DNA of 22,769 bases from Gyrodactylus bullatarudis. Lineage: Eukaryota > Platyhelminthes > Monogenea > Gyrodactylidea > Gyrodactylidae. The translations under genes were made by a program, and so were the position numbers. Below the pieces are notes generated by a model. The model had not been told where the DNA came from. It did no database searches and saw only the letters and a list, made by a program, of their open reading frames with translations. The stretch spans positions 189,988-212,756 of the forward strand of contig SSNU01000156.1 in NCBI GenBank assembly GCA_012064415.1, in the 5' to 3' direction. Shown one piece after another: positions 1 through 9,725 of this stretch (position 1 is the stretch's first letter; each line of letters starts with the position of its first letter).

Positions 1-330
1 GATTAATCCTCTGTCTAGAGGTTGTGTCAATGGAGTTGTTTTCTTTGGTAGAAAGAGTAACTTGATGTTTATCGGGCATTCTACCAGCATGTGTCCTGGA
101 CAATTGTCAAGAGGTAAGAAAATGCGTCTTTCACCGAGATACTCTGAAAAATTGTTTATCCATAATTGAAATCTTTCTGAATCCATCCAAGCTGAATGTT
201 TGGATAAAAAATGGGCTTTGAAATAAATGGGGGTTGAAATAGCAGTTTGATAAGTTCGTTTGAGTTCATTGGATTGTATGTTCATATACTCCAAAATATC
301 TTGCTTCGAATCAAATGTTGAAAGATTCAT
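1..330 (-). mobile_element. Tigger/pogo-type DDE transposase, partial
   Basis: An uninterrupted 110-codon reading frame runs off the left window edge, from a Met codon at 328-330. It carries the signature of the DDE_1 transposase family (Tigger/pogo/jerky): a hydrophobic strand followed by LDNCPGH, which holds the second catalytic Asp, then an Asn-Ile-Lys stretch, FLPKKTTPLTQPLDRG and the window end. The upstream HTH/CENP-B-like DNA-binding half is absent on the right side, so this copy is either 5'-truncated or the Met is internal. The third catalytic residue would lie beyond the window. No stop or frameshift is seen in the visible part. The protein would cut and paste a TA-targeting DNA transposon. 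The family call is firm; activity cannot be judged. Confidence 0.82.
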
Positions 331-639
331 TATGATAGCTTTAACTAAAATTATTACGAAAATGGAAAGCTTCTAAATCCTATTTCATGTTTTTTGGGGA
401 TGGGGATGTAATGTACAATGTACATGGTACAGCATACAATAATTGTAAAAACCTATTTTGGTCTAGTAAAAACCCCCACAATGTATACATTAATTGTAAA
501 AAACTATTTATTTTTTGAAAATCTCGAACACACCAATAAATTTTCTTAAAAAAAACTATATGACATTTGACCATATACAACTACTGAATTTTTGAAAATA
601 CTATACACATTTTGTCAAATAGCCTACCCATATATACAT
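331..639. other. AT-rich spacer with a short direct repeat
   Basis: No gene is visible. A 17-base unit, attgtaaaaa followed by mctattt, occurs twice about 51 bases apart (about 441 and 492), with related gtatacat-type words nearby. The right end merges with the decayed 3' end of the gypsy element, so the boundary is approximate. Confidence 0.5.
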
Positions 640-1124
640 TTTTTGTCAATTTCCCTTTATTAAATCCTTGGGATTCTTTACTGTTAATACATCCATATGA
701 ATCTGTTCTAATGTATTACTTACAGTAGGAAATGCAGATATTTCTGATTTGGTATGTCTGAAAATCTTTCCTTTTGACAGCCTATACATGATAGAACTAA
801 CTCTTTTAATTGAGTATGCATTTTATGCCATAAATATCTTTTTTATATGAACTTTCGGGTTGCTTTTATACCCATGTGAGTAGGATTATGGCTTTCTTCA
901 AATATCTCTGTTATTAATGATTTTGGAATCACCGGGCGGAAACCATTATCATTAATTTGGCAGAAAATATTGTAGCTATTTTTATTGTTTTTTATCTTGA
1001 TCCATTCACATATATATGTTTTTTGATAATCAAGTAATTCTTATTTGAATTTATTTTGCTCTTTTTCTAATTTTTTCAGAGTGACTTAGAGTTCATAGAT
1101 TCCATCATCTCTATGCTAATCAGG
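640..1124 (-). pseudogene. pol: gypsy integrase N-terminal remnant
   Basis: The H2C2 zinc-binding region is legible as HNPTHMGIKATRKF, then RYLWHKM, then CIGCQKE (about 740-900). It is followed by a degraded IHMDVLTV at about 680-705, which should hold the first catalytic Asp of the integrase core. The rest of the core and the C-terminal domain are missing, and homology stops near 640. The stretch contains several stops. Confidence 0.75.
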
Positions 1125-1589
1125 GCTCTCGATAGCGCATCTGCTACGACATTCGTCTCTCCTCTTATATGTTCAACTTCTGGGACAAATTGACTGATAT
1201 ACTCTAAATTCCTATCTATATATGCCGATCTTCGTTCTTTTACATCGACTTTCTGGATAGTTTGGATTAGAGTTTTATTATCAGTTTTTAATTGTATTAC
1301 TCTTTATCTTATTAAATACTCAAATTTCCTACATGCCTCTTCCATGGCTAGTATTTCCAGAGTATTTATTTGTTTGTTTTTCTCACAAGGCTTTAATGAT
1401 CTAGAGAAGAATGCTATTGGTCTCAAGTCATTACCGTCCTTTTGTTGTATTACGGCTCCTATCCCTTCGTAAGATGCATCTGCACAGATTTCCAATGGTA
1501 GTGTTGGATCTGGGTATTTCAATACTACGTTTTCTTTAAGTTTTGTTTTGAAGTCATTGAATGCTGCTCTTTGCATTTCATTCAATGTT
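1125..1589 (-). pseudogene. pol: gypsy RNase H remnant
   Basis: An open 93-codon stretch (1304-1585) begins MNEMQRAAFNDFKTKL and contains PLEICADASYEGIGAV, PIAFFSRSL and NTLEILAMEEACRKFEYLI. This is the canonical Ty3/gypsy RNase H block that degrades RNA in the RNA:DNA hybrid, and the DAS catalytic Asp is present. After a stop it continues to HIRGETNVVADALSR, the conserved end of this domain, at about 1130-1175. Confidence 0.9.
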
Positions 1590-2388
1590 AATTTCTCATA
1601 TTTTCCTTTAATTTCTACAATGGCTGTTCGCAGTCTAGTTTCTATAGAAGCAGCGTTTTTTATAAACTTTCTATAGAAATTGCAAATTCCAAGAAACCTT
1701 TGTATTTCTTTTTTAGATTTGGGCTCGGGGTATTTCTCGATGGCCTCTATTTTTTCATAGTTGGTTACTATACCATTTTACTTATAATGTGTCCTAGAAA
1801 ATCTATTTTTGTTTTTCCCATTTCAGCTTATTTTCAGCTAATAATTTTAATACCTCCTCGACATGTTTTTAATGCTCGTTCCAGTTCTCGCTGGCTACCA
1901 ATGTATCATCAACGTATACAATCATATTTGGATTTTTCCTGAATATACGGTCTATAAAGATTTGCCATGTTGCGCTTGCGTTACACAATCTGTAAGGCAT
2001 ACCGATATATTGAAATCCACCAAATGGAGTTATGATGCAGGTTTTTTTCTCTATCTTTTTCTGCAACTTTTATTTGATGAAATGCATTTTTACAGTCGAT
2101 TTTTGAGAAATATTTTTTATTGCAAAATCTTATTACGACATCATTTATATTAGGAATAGGGTATGTGTTATTTACAGTGATTTTGTTTAATTCCCTATAA
2201 TCTCCACATATTCTAACCTTTCATTTTTTAAATAGAATCTGCCGGTAAAGTTATTGCGCTTGCCCATTACGAATATGACTCCGGCATGATGCATTCATCC
2301 ACTAATTGATAGATTTTTTCTTTTACTTGATTTACCATTGAAGAATGAATTTTTCTTACTGTGGCGTGACATGGATTTCCTTTCACGT
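1590..2388 (-). pseudogene. pol: gypsy reverse transcriptase remnant
   Basis: RT is readable across several frames. The entry region contains MVNQVKEKIYQLVDE. The palm contains ITPFGGFQYIGMPYRLCNA and the catalytic YVDDTLVAS (open segment 1869-2066). The thumb/connection contains EAIEKYPEPKSKKEIQRFLG and YRKFIKNAAS. Stops and frameshifts separate all of these blocks. RT would copy the element RNA to DNA. The YVDD motif itself is intact, but the gene cannot be translated as a unit. Confidence 0.88.
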
Positions 2389-2679
2389 CTATCTTATGTT
2401 CAATGCCTTCAATAAATTGATGTTTATTATATTGTTTGTAATTTTTATCAACTCAGTTAGTATTTCGTCTTCCTTTACTACTGAGTAACGTTCATGTTTT
2501 TCTTCCTCATATTTTAAACATTCTTTTATTATTTTATGTTCTTTATCAATGAGGGCTTTTCTATTGGAATCTAATATAAACTCATATATATTTAAGAAAT
2601 ACATGCCTACGCAATTGTAACCAATATTAGCAAATATGAATTCTTGTATAAAAATAGTTTTATTTAACATTAGTTTTAC

Positions 2680-2884
2680 ATCTTCTTTCTTTGAATAAGG
2701 TATTATTTTTCCTCCGGCACCTCTTGTCCTGTTGGAACCATTTGGGCGGGGGGTTTATCTATAATAGAAACATTAGATCCAGTGTCTATTTAGAATAATT
2801 TTTTTGAATTCTCACTTCTGAATGCTAGTATATTATTTAGATTTGTGCTTACTTTTTTCACTTCTTCTTTTTTGAATTGACATT
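2680..2884 (-). pseudogene. gypsy aspartic protease remnant
   Basis: The frame that follows gag contains IDTGSNVSII at about 2767-2793. This is the Asp-Thr-Gly active-site loop of a retroelement aspartic protease, which cleaves the Gag-Pol precursor. An in-frame TAA lies immediately before that Ile. Downstream, an open stretch (2389-2670) continues through the linker towards RT. It belongs to the same polyprotein and is not a separate gene. Confidence 0.75.
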
Positions 2885-3587
2885 GTGTCTCATTTGAGCA
2901 GAACTTGGCTAATGCTCCATATTTATAATGGGTTGGACACAACTAGATGGTTTTGCCTTTTGCCACGAATTCTATTACTTCTTTTTCTTCTCTGGCTTTT
3001 TTAGGTCTTGATATGAAGCTGACTTCTTGGGTCTTTGGACGGAAATCGTGCATTCGTTGAACCATTTCTGCCAACTCATCGCTTGATTTTTCGTCAATGT
3101 ATGGGATGATCGATGCATAATCTTTATATTCGAGAGTCTTTGTGAATATTGCCTTTCTCATATTATCGTCACTACAGAACTCTTCAATTTTTATCAGTCT
3201 GTTCAGTGGCTCTTGAATTTTTGATGATGAGTCAAGAATCTCTTCGAAGCGTTTTGATTTGGAAGTTTTATTGCCGATGTAGTTTATGATTTGTTCGGCA
3301 TTCATCTTCTTCTCTTTGGCTTTCAGAACAGTTTGATTGATATATATAATCAATTCTTCTTAATTTCCAAAAAGTTCTAGACATTTCTTGCCATTCTTGG
3401 ATGCTGTCGTGAATCTTTGGCACGTTGTCCCAAGTTGCGTCGTGGATTTTTGGTTTATCTGACTTTTTTTACAGCTTTAGACCCTTTTACGTGGTCACCA
3501 TGTTATGGATCCTTGCCACAGTCAGCTTGATTTAACTTTATCGTTACTTTCTCCGAATAAATCTTTTATGAATTCCTCATCAGCCAT
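2885..3587 (-). pseudogene. gag: gypsy gag remnant
   Basis: The frame opens MADEEFIKDLFGE at 3587 and soon hits a stop. Another frame carries a 136-codon open stretch (2943-3353) rich in Lys and Glu, typical of a gag capsid C-terminal region. After its stop, the text continues as LCPTHYKYGALAKFC and then ETQC. This Cys-x2-His ... Cys ... Cys pattern replaces the usual CCHC knuckle at the end of gag in a number of arthropod gypsy-type elements. Gag would coat the element RNA in the cytoplasm. The copy is broken at least twice and non-functional. Confidence 0.75.
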
Positions 3588-3837
3588 TTAAGTAGTGAAA
3601 ATATAAAGTCACCTTATTTTACTTTATGGGATTTTAGAACTATGCATTTTATTGATAATATAAACAATCTCTATCACCTATTTTTAATTGTACAATCCTA
3701 AATTTGTTTAAAAAATATTACACATTTATAAATTGTTCATAATTTATGATATTTGTTGATGGTTGTACCCTTTTCGGTGATGAATCTTGTATTACCAATT
3801 TGATGTAGGTAACTATTCATTACATTTGGAAATGTTC

Positions 3838-4085
3838 GAAGTGTTCATCTGAGTTTTGAGTCAGCTGTTTTGCTTGTCTCAGAAAGCTTTCAAATCCGAC
3901 TTTGGTCTCCAACGTTGATGTTTTTTCTTCGCTGGTATGCGAAAAGTAAGACCTAAAGAACGTACTTCTTTTTCAGTCTGGTCGAGTTGGTATTCTGTGA
4001 AATTGTAAACATTGTCATTGAATATTTCAATTTTAAGTTTCCTAAAATCCACAAAGGACATAGTTAGATCAATCCAACTTGGTAC
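3838..4085 (-). pseudogene. Probable Penelope-like element N-terminal fragment
   Basis: A roughly 75-codon minus-strand frame runs through an FTEYQLDQTEKEVRSLGLTF segment and then RIPAKKK. In PLEs and some related retroelements, a block of the form 'L-T-x-x-E-x-x-V-L-S-L-G-L-x-F-x-x-P' precedes the RT, and this matches it loosely. No RT follows: the frame ends after EHFQM, and the next domain on this strand (lower coordinates) is the gypsy gag. I read it as an isolated 5' scrap of a PLE, with moderate doubt. Confidence 0.42.
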
Positions 4086-4343
4086 GTAAAAATTTGGATG
4101 AATAATTAATAGGGGGCGGGGGTCTTTTTACTTCTCTGCCCCTTTCTCGGGTTACGTGTAATTTTACTTTTTTGAATTTGTACATACACTCCCTGTCTAC
4201 TCTGTGTATGCTTGATGTATGCATAGTATGAAAATACAGTTGAAGTGCAATTCCAGTACCTATTATTAGGTTGCGTCAAAAGAAATGAGATTTTTGTGAT
4301 GAAAAAATATATTCGAAAATCTATATGATAATAACATAAATTC

Positions 4344-5350
4344 CTAATCGAAATACTCTCCATTTGAATTAATGCATTTTTGCCACCGAATAGGAAGTTG
4401 ATCTATCCCATCAGCATAGAAATCTTGACTTTTCGAATCTAAAAAGGTGATAAGGCCATTTTCGACTTCTTCTTTATTAAGGAACTTTTTCCCCTTCAAA
4501 AAGTGTTGCATTGACCTGAAAAGGTGATAATCCAATGGGGCTAGGTCAGGACTATATGGTGGATGTTCAATTACATCAAAATTTTCATCTTGGAAAAAGT
4601 TTTTGACATCTCTTCCAAGATGTGGTCGAGCATTATCCTGTTGAAATGATATCCTACCAAATCTTGGAAATTTTTCCTTCAATTTGGCAACCATTTGCCT
4701 CAGTGAGTTTAGATATCTTTGAGAGGTAACTGTCTGACCATAATCCATCAGTTCGTAATGGATAATTCCTTTTCTGGTCCAAAAAACTGTGAGCATAACC
4801 TTCTTTGCAAACCTGTTCGGGGATGGTTGGGTTGCTGTGTCACCGACTCGTTTCCAAGACCTTTTACGACTCTGATCTTGGAGATAAATCCATTTTTCAT
4901 CTGTAGTAACGATATTTTTTAGAAAATTGCCATAACTCAGTCTATGAGTAAGTCTACGACAGGCTTCTACGCGTTTCGATTTTTGGGATTCATTGAGATC
5001 ATGAGGTACCCACCTGTCGAAGGAATTTGTGAAATTCTCTTCTCTTAGAGCACCTAGAACCGAAGACTGACTAACATTCAAAACAGAAGAAATCGCTCTT
5101 GAAGATGATCATGGTTGCTCTTCAATTGCTTCAATAATCAAAGATTTATCGACGGTTGAAGGCCGACCTGATTTTGATTCATCATCAATTGAAATCTTTC
5201 CTTCTACGAAGTTAGAGTACCAACGAAACACAGTAGCACGCTTTATTCGATCTCTGAAACAAGATTCAAGTTTCCTAAATGTCTCTGATGGTCCAGTTTT
5301 CTGAAGAAACTCATATGCAATCAACTTTCGGATATCTCATTTAAACTCAT
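4344..5350 (-). mobile_element. mariner-family DD34D transposase with two lesions
   Basis: The transposase starts MSLNE at 5350 and ends EYFD at 4344. The N-terminal HTH half includes LIAYEFLQKTGPSETFRKLE and GRPSTVDKS. The WVPHDL linker motif follows. The catalytic triad comprises D in VTTDEKWIY, D in QQDNARPH and D in SPDLAPLDYHLF, with exactly 34 residues between the last two, which defines the mariner DD34D class. Two lesions interrupt it: a frameshift after the fifth codon and an in-frame TGA at 5109-5111, probably an Arg CGA changed by CpG decay. The minus-strand 3' side near 4270 (gcgtcaaaagaaatgag) may be the terminal region, but I find no matching inverted repeat on the 5' side. Catalytic residues are intact; the copy as given is not translatable in full. 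Confidence 0.93.
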
Positions 5351-6604
5351 TGTTTCTTGAATTATGAATTAGTAGATTTATTTAAAGAACTTTGAACTTC
5401 CTGATAACTCCTGCATCAATTGGTTGTAACACAGACGTTGAATTTTCAGGAAGGTAAACAATCTATAGAATAGAAAACAAAATTAATTTCAAGATTCATT
5501 TTTAAAATTAGCTTATGTACTTTGATATTCTGGAGACATCTTTGCAATTTGATTTATATTCAACTTAGATTGACTAATGATAGTGAGATTGACAAGACTT
5601 GATTTTGAACTTCAAAATAAACTGCCTTTTTTTATCCTTCATTTTAAACAAATCAATAGTACTTTTAAAGTTAAATAAGTATACTGAATCACAATTTAAA
5701 CTATTTCTTATGAAATTCTGACGCTTTACTAACTTATTCACATTCTAGAATCATTTAGATCACTTGAAGCCTGTCAACCCATATCAGAAAATATGTCTCC
5801 ATTTTAGTTAAAAAAATAAATCTTCTTAAGTCTAAAGCTCACCTGTTGGATCATATTTTTACAGCAGGAAAAGAAATCTATAGAGATTACTGATCACATA
5901 ATTACTCTTTGAATTTTCAACAAAGATATCACAGAATAAATACTGATTTCTAAGCTAGAAATTAGCTAGAAAATGTCCCTGCAGGACTAGGTCCTATTAT
6001 GAAAAATTGAAATTATAAATATGTATGAATTGAGAACGACTGGTTGAAAAAAAATGACTAAAAGATAAAATAAGACTACTGTTATCTGAATGCAACACTG
6101 GTGACATTACCTCCTTCCAATGATAATGAATGAAACTAGAATTCTGAAGAAATTAGATAAAGTATCTTGATTTCCTTAAGTTATATTTCTATTTTGATTG
6201 AAAAATACTTGAAGAATCGATTCTGATAACTATATATATACAATTTCAAAGATTTAATTCAGATTTGCAGGAATTTTTTCCGAACTATTTTGATTATTAT
6301 TATTTATATATATATATCTTCATTATTTACTTTTCTTAACCTTTACTTATTATTATTGTACATAACAACTATTTTTAATATGAAATTGATAATTGTAAAG
6401 CAGAACATATGAATTGTTCAATAAATGTCATTTCATTTCATCATTACTGACGGATATGATTGATTCTAAAATCAGACTTGAGTTTCTTCATAAGGAAATT
6501 GTGGTTTATACTGGCTTGGAAACGAAAAATTGATAAAATTTTGATAGAAATGAAATTCATGAATTTTTCTATTTTCTACCCCTTTTTCTCTTGATACTTT
6601 TCGG
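5351..6604. other. AT-rich spacer, no gene seen
   Basis: About 1.25 kb of low-complexity AT-rich DNA with dense stops on both strands. It contains a TA microsatellite at about 6300-6318 and a word, atgaattgttcaataaat (6409-6426), that recurs exactly at 20440-20457. Both are followed by a tcatttcattt-type tail, suggesting the 3' end of an old LINE copy near 6440. Confidence 0.5.
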
Positions 6605-6690
6605 TATATTATCGAGATATGTCGATATCATACACGTGAATATATCGAGTCTATTTTAACACTCGATATTCTTCGATATTATTGACACCA
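6605..6690. repeat. TCGATAT-rich segment with hairpin
   Basis: Repeated tcgatat/atatcga words occur here. A perfect 9-base inverted repeat, atatcgagt ... actcgatat, has a 10-base loop. The segment abuts the truncated end of a LINE and may be part of a small foldback or satellite fragment. Confidence 0.4.
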
Positions 6691-7345
6691 AGTCTACTCT
6701 GGAGCCTTGTGGGACACCTAAAGTAATTACTTCTCTATTTTCATATGACACATATTGCTTACTTTTCGTTAGACGTATTTTTAGCATTTCTAAGAGATGT
6801 CAACATACCCCGTAGTGATGACAAATTTCTATAATTTTGTGAATATAGATTTTGTCAAAGGCTTTAGACAAGTCAATATAAATTACGATAGATTTCTTTT
6901 TATTCTTGTTGAGAAGTGATGCACATTTTAAGAAATTAAAAATATTCGTCTCACAGGATTTGCCTCTACAGAATCCATGTTGATCAAGGTCTATTTTCTC
7001 TTTAGATAGTGAAAATATATTCTGGGATATTGCTTAAGTAAATTATTAGCATTTAGTAGATTTTCATTAATATTCATGAAAGCTTTTATTATGTTAAAAT
7101 CATTAAACTCAAAGTATTTGTTGGTGTCAGTTTTATTTTCAAATTTTCAAATGAGCTAATTTTTGTTAACTTAAGTGGTATAAGATGATGTAAGGTTGAA
7201 GTTTCTTTAGAATACAATAAAACTCCACAATTTTCATCACTAATTCTATCAGATCTAATAAATCTATGGACTTCTAAATGAAGGCCATGGTCAGAATGAG
7301 ATTCGTTTAGCCATGTCTCAGTAGAACAGTAAAAATCAGAACAAA
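6691..7345 (-). mobile_element. LINE fragment: APE endonuclease plus RT, internally deleted
   Basis: On the minus strand the region begins with an AP-endonuclease-type piece, CSTETWLNESHSDHGLH then RFIRSDRISDENCGVLLYS (about 7180-7340). It passes into RT with LDQHGFCRGKSCETNIFNFL, YIDLSKAFDKI and GVPQGSRV (about 6700-7000). The two domains are far too close, so the middle of the ORF is deleted, and RT ends abruptly at GVPQGSRV before the catalytic ADD box. Frameshifts are present. The RT part is close kin to the copy at 17530-17980. The style suits the jockey/CR1 group of APE LINEs, but the clade is not certain. Confidence 0.85.
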
Positions 7346-7375
7346 ATTAATAAGTAAAAAAGATGCTGAAAGTGT

Positions 7376-7415
7376 GAGGAATAATCGCTTTATTTCAGGC
7401 ATACTCATCAGCCTC
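7376..7415 (-). ncRNA. Hammerhead-ribozyme-like motif (PLE type)
   Basis: On the minus strand the order is: stem I strand GAGG; core CTGATGA (7405-7411); an 8-base stem II region GTATGCCT; core GAAA; a short stem III (ATAA/TTAT with a 5-base loop); predicted cleavage after ATT; then CCTC, which pairs with GAGG. This is the open-stem-I (type I) layout known from Penelope-like elements. Stem II has at most one or two pairs, which is the weak point. The plus-strand copy at 11040 supports it by a compensated stem I. Confidence 0.6.
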
Positions 7416-7427
7416 TTACGTGCCATA

Positions 7428-7431
7428 TATA
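7428..7431. repeat. Left target-site duplication TATA of the Ginger element
   Basis: The bases TATA directly precede the TGTTACAG terminus and recur at 9722-9725 after the opposite terminus. Four-base duplications are typical of Ginger elements and of the related integrases. The flanks are themselves TA-rich, which weakens the argument slightly. Confidence 0.75.
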
Positions 7432-7696
7432 TGTTACAGTGTGTTCTGTGACTTAGTGTGTATACAAAACACCCTAGTGTGTTTTGTAACTCAGTGAGTT
7501 TGTAGTGTGTTTCGTGAATAGATTTTATTCCCACAAAACACACTGCAAACACTCTGAAATGAATACATCGGTCTATTCCTGTATCTACACATGTACTGAG
7601 TGTACTGAGTGTAAGATAGACATGTCAATGATATGACTAGACACACACTTGTTCTTTCCTATATTTTATAAAGGGATTGACTAAACTAAAAAAGGA
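7432..7696 (+). repeat. Left terminal inverted repeat of Ginger (265 bp)
   Basis: Reverse-complementary to 9457-9721 with no difference found by eye. It is rich in short internal words (gtgtgtt, acacac, a tandem gtactgagt) that could bind the transposase. The inner limit is where the arms diverge after aaaaaagga. Confidence 0.93.
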
Positions 7697-7794
7697 TTTC
7701 TTCTATTCTTAGGATTGACATAGCTCTCAATGTTTATTTAATTTAAGTAAAAACTATGAAGCTTAATAAAATTGAATTTTTATTTGAAATTATA

Positions 7795-9417
7795 TCAATC
7801 CTCAAATTTATTGTCACATGTTAATGAATGATGGCATCTAGAATTACATTTTCTATCATTCTTGAAACATTTACATGTCTTTTTTTTACAACCTTTAATA
7901 CAATTGCATTTGAAAAAACCTTGGCCTTTCCCTAATGACGTCTTTGAACAAATTTCTCTCAAGGAATATGACTCAGATGGAATTTGATTGATTTGAATAA
8001 TATTCTCCTTGATGGGTTCAAACATATTCGCAGTCAAATGATTTTTCAGAACTCCGTGGATTGTGCCAATTTTGTACATTTGAGTTTCTTCTATGATTCC
8101 CATTACAACTCCGACAATGCATCCAAGATCTCCTTTTGATCTATCAACTTCAGGAATTTTAATTCTAACATTAGATCCGATCTCTGGAATTGCTACACTT
8201 TGAACAGCATTTTTAAGCATCCGATCACGCTGCTTTGTAAGATTATTTAAACAAATCGCTCGATTTTGTTGAATAAGAGCTTGCGTCTCATCTAAATGTT
8301 GATCTATTTCAAGATCTTCAAACTCTAAATTCTCATCGGGGCAGATACTCGCAGTTGATTTAAAATTTTGAGTATGATCTGGCAAACTTTCTTCGTTTCC
8401 ACTTCTGTATTCTTCTCTAAGAATCGGCTCTTGATTTAGTTCGTCAGTACCTGAAATTTCTTCTATAGTTTTATAATCGGTTTTGTATTTCTTTCCAAAT
8501 AAGCACTCAAATGGACTTTTCTTTGTGCCAGCATGTAATGAAGTATTTTTTGCCAGTTGAACACTCAATAATCCTTCGGACCAGTTGTTGGTGTTATTTT
8601 CCAACATCCAAGCAGATAATAATGTCTGAACATCACGATTTGCTCTCTCTACTCCTCCATTTGATTGACTATGGCGAGGTGTGCCGTGAACAATTTTTAA
8701 ATTTGGAAATTTATCGATGAATGATTTAAGAAGAGTATTAGCAAATTCCTTCCCGTTGTCACACTGTAGAATATCTGGGGCTCCGAAAGTGTGGAATATG
8801 CGATTGAGGACATCGTAGACACTCTGAGCTTTTTTATTGTTGAGAGCATAAAGTTGAATAAACTTCGTAAAGTGATCTTGATAATTCAGAATAAATTTAA
8901 ATTCTCCATCTGGTCTTGATTGGAAATCAATAAGATCAACTTGAGCTCTTCGATTGAAGTCAGTTGTTAGTATTGGTTTCACGACAATGTTTTTATTCTT
9001 TCTCGCCTTCTTCATTTGACAAATTAGACATAAATCTAGGAATTTCTGAATTTGAACATAGGTGATATTTGCCCATTCATCTCTAATATCATAAACCATT
9101 CGATCTCTACCACTATGACATAATTCTATATGTTTTTTTTCAAGTATATCGAAAATATTTTCCAAAGGGGCGAATTTTAGGACCTTTCTGGAGTTTTTAT
9201 CAATAGGCTTTATAAGGTGCTCTGATCCATCTATTGCTAATACCTCATAATTCTTCATCAGTTTGTAGTCAGTTGATAAGGGTTTGTCAACCATGGTCTG
9301 GATGAATTTGAATCTCTTGATTGTGTTATCGATTTCATTTTGAGTCATAAGAGAATGAGCGTTTGACACTTTTGAATCAAGTAAAAATTGAGAGAATTTA
9401 GCTCTAGGATCAGACAT
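7795..9417 (-). CDS. Ginger transposase with C-terminal CXC-like domain
   Basis: The 540-residue enzyme catalyses excision and integration of its element. An H2C2 zinc-binding domain spans roughly residues 96-133 (H96, H101, C130, C133). The integrase core follows, with D161 in AQVDLIDF, D220 in LQCDNGKEF and E257 in SNGGVERAN (36 residues between the last two), plus the HSQSNGG loop usual in gypsy integrases. Residues 504-534 form a dense cysteine array, KCNCIKGCKKKTCKCF then RCHHSLTC, resembling a tesmin/TSO1-like CXC domain and possibly binding zinc and DNA. The start at 9417 is the first Met after the TIR. There are no stops or frameshifts. The gene lies between the two TIRs, so its promoter is probably in the right TIR. 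Function by family; activity untested. Confidence 0.93.
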   Translation of the reverse strand: MSDPRAKFSQFLLDSKVSNAHSLMTQNEIDNTIKRFKFIQTMVDKPLSTDYKLMKNYEVLAIDGSEHLIKPIDKNSRKVLKFAPLENIFDILEKKHIELCHSGRDRMVYDIRDEWANITYVQIQKFLDLCLICQMKKARKNKNIVVKPILTTDFNRRAQVDLIDFQSRPDGEFKFILNYQDHFTKFIQLYALNNKKAQSVYDVLNRIFHTFGAPDILQCDNGKEFANTLLKSFIDKFPNLKIVHGTPRHSQSNGGVERANRDVQTLLSAWMLENNTNNWSEGLLSVQLAKNTSLHAGTKKSPFECLFGKKYKTDYKTIEEISGTDELNQEPILREEYRSGNEESLPDHTQNFKSTASICPDENLEFEDLEIDQHLDETQALIQQNRAICLNNLTKQRDRMLKNAVQSVAIPEIGSNVRIKIPEVDRSKGDLGCIVGVVMGIIEETQMYKIGTIHGVLKNHLTANMFEPIKENIIQINQIPSESYSLREICSKTSLGKGQGFFKCNCIKGCKKKTCKCFKNDRKCNSRCHHSLTCDNKFED

Positions 9418-9456
9418 TGTGATACTGAAATCATTATTAATTGTTTATTGAAAAAC

Positions 9457-9721
9457 TCCTTTTTTAGTTTAGTCAATCCCTTTATAAAATATAGGAAAGA
9501 ACAAGTGTGTGTCTAGTCATATCATTGACATGTCTATCTTACACTCAGTACACTCAGTACATGTGTAGATACAGGAATAGACCGATGTATTCATTTCAGA
9601 GTGTTTGCAGTGTGTTTTGTGGGAATAAAATCTATTCACGAAACACACTACAAACTCACTGAGTTACAAAACACACTAGGGTGTTTTGTATACACACTAA
9701 GTCACAGAACACACTGTAACA
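9457..9721 (-). repeat. Right terminal inverted repeat of Ginger (265 bp)
   Basis: Mirror of 7432-7696. It begins 40 bases upstream of the transposase start codon (minus strand), so it most likely supplies the promoter and 5' leader. Confidence 0.93.
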
Positions 9722-9725
9722 TATA
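9722..9725. repeat. Right target-site duplication TATA
   Basis: Directly follows the CTGTAACA end and matches 7428-7431. Confidence 0.75.

Larger units (their letters stand above)
640..3587 (-). mobile_element. Degenerate Ty3/gypsy retrotransposon body
   Basis: Read on the minus strand, the order is gag, protease, reverse transcriptase, RNase H, H2C2 zinc finger and the start of the integrase core, which is the Ty3/gypsy order. Every domain is recognisable but split by several stops and frameshifts, so this is an old, dead copy. It is truncated inside the integrase at about 640, and no LTR is visible on either side. The gag start codon at 3587 is followed by 17 codons and then a stop. Confidence 0.9.
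7432..9721 (-). mobile_element. Ginger DNA transposon, full length
   Basis: A 2290-bp unit is bounded by TGTTACAG ... CTGTAACA ends and TATA target duplications. It has 265-bp terminal inverted repeats and a single long minus-strand gene for a gypsy-integrase-like transposase. That combination (TIRs, cut-and-paste structure, integrase-type enzyme, no RT) defines the Ginger superfamily. The TIRs appear identical by eye and the gene is uninterrupted, so insertion was recent. It landed inside a PLE-derived sequence next to a hammerhead-like motif. Confidence 0.92.

Noticed and set aside
1700..2153. Two plus-strand ORFs of 80 and 96 codons
   Set aside because: They are antisense to the gypsy RT, whose motifs explain this stretch.
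4106..4363. 85-codon minus-strand ORF beyond the mariner stop
   Set aside because: It overlaps the mariner end in another frame and has no recognisable motif or homologous pattern.
6290..6330. TA-rich run as a promoter or origin
   Set aside because: It is a simple TA microsatellite in a stop-dense spacer without neighbouring coding sequence.
7307..7552. 81-codon minus-strand ORF with a hydrophobic C-terminus
   Set aside because: It crosses the Ginger left TIR, the target site, the hammerhead motif and the LINE start, so it is a chance frame over unrelated pieces.
8511..8720. 69-codon plus-strand ORF
   Set aside because: It is a shadow frame of the intact Ginger transposase.
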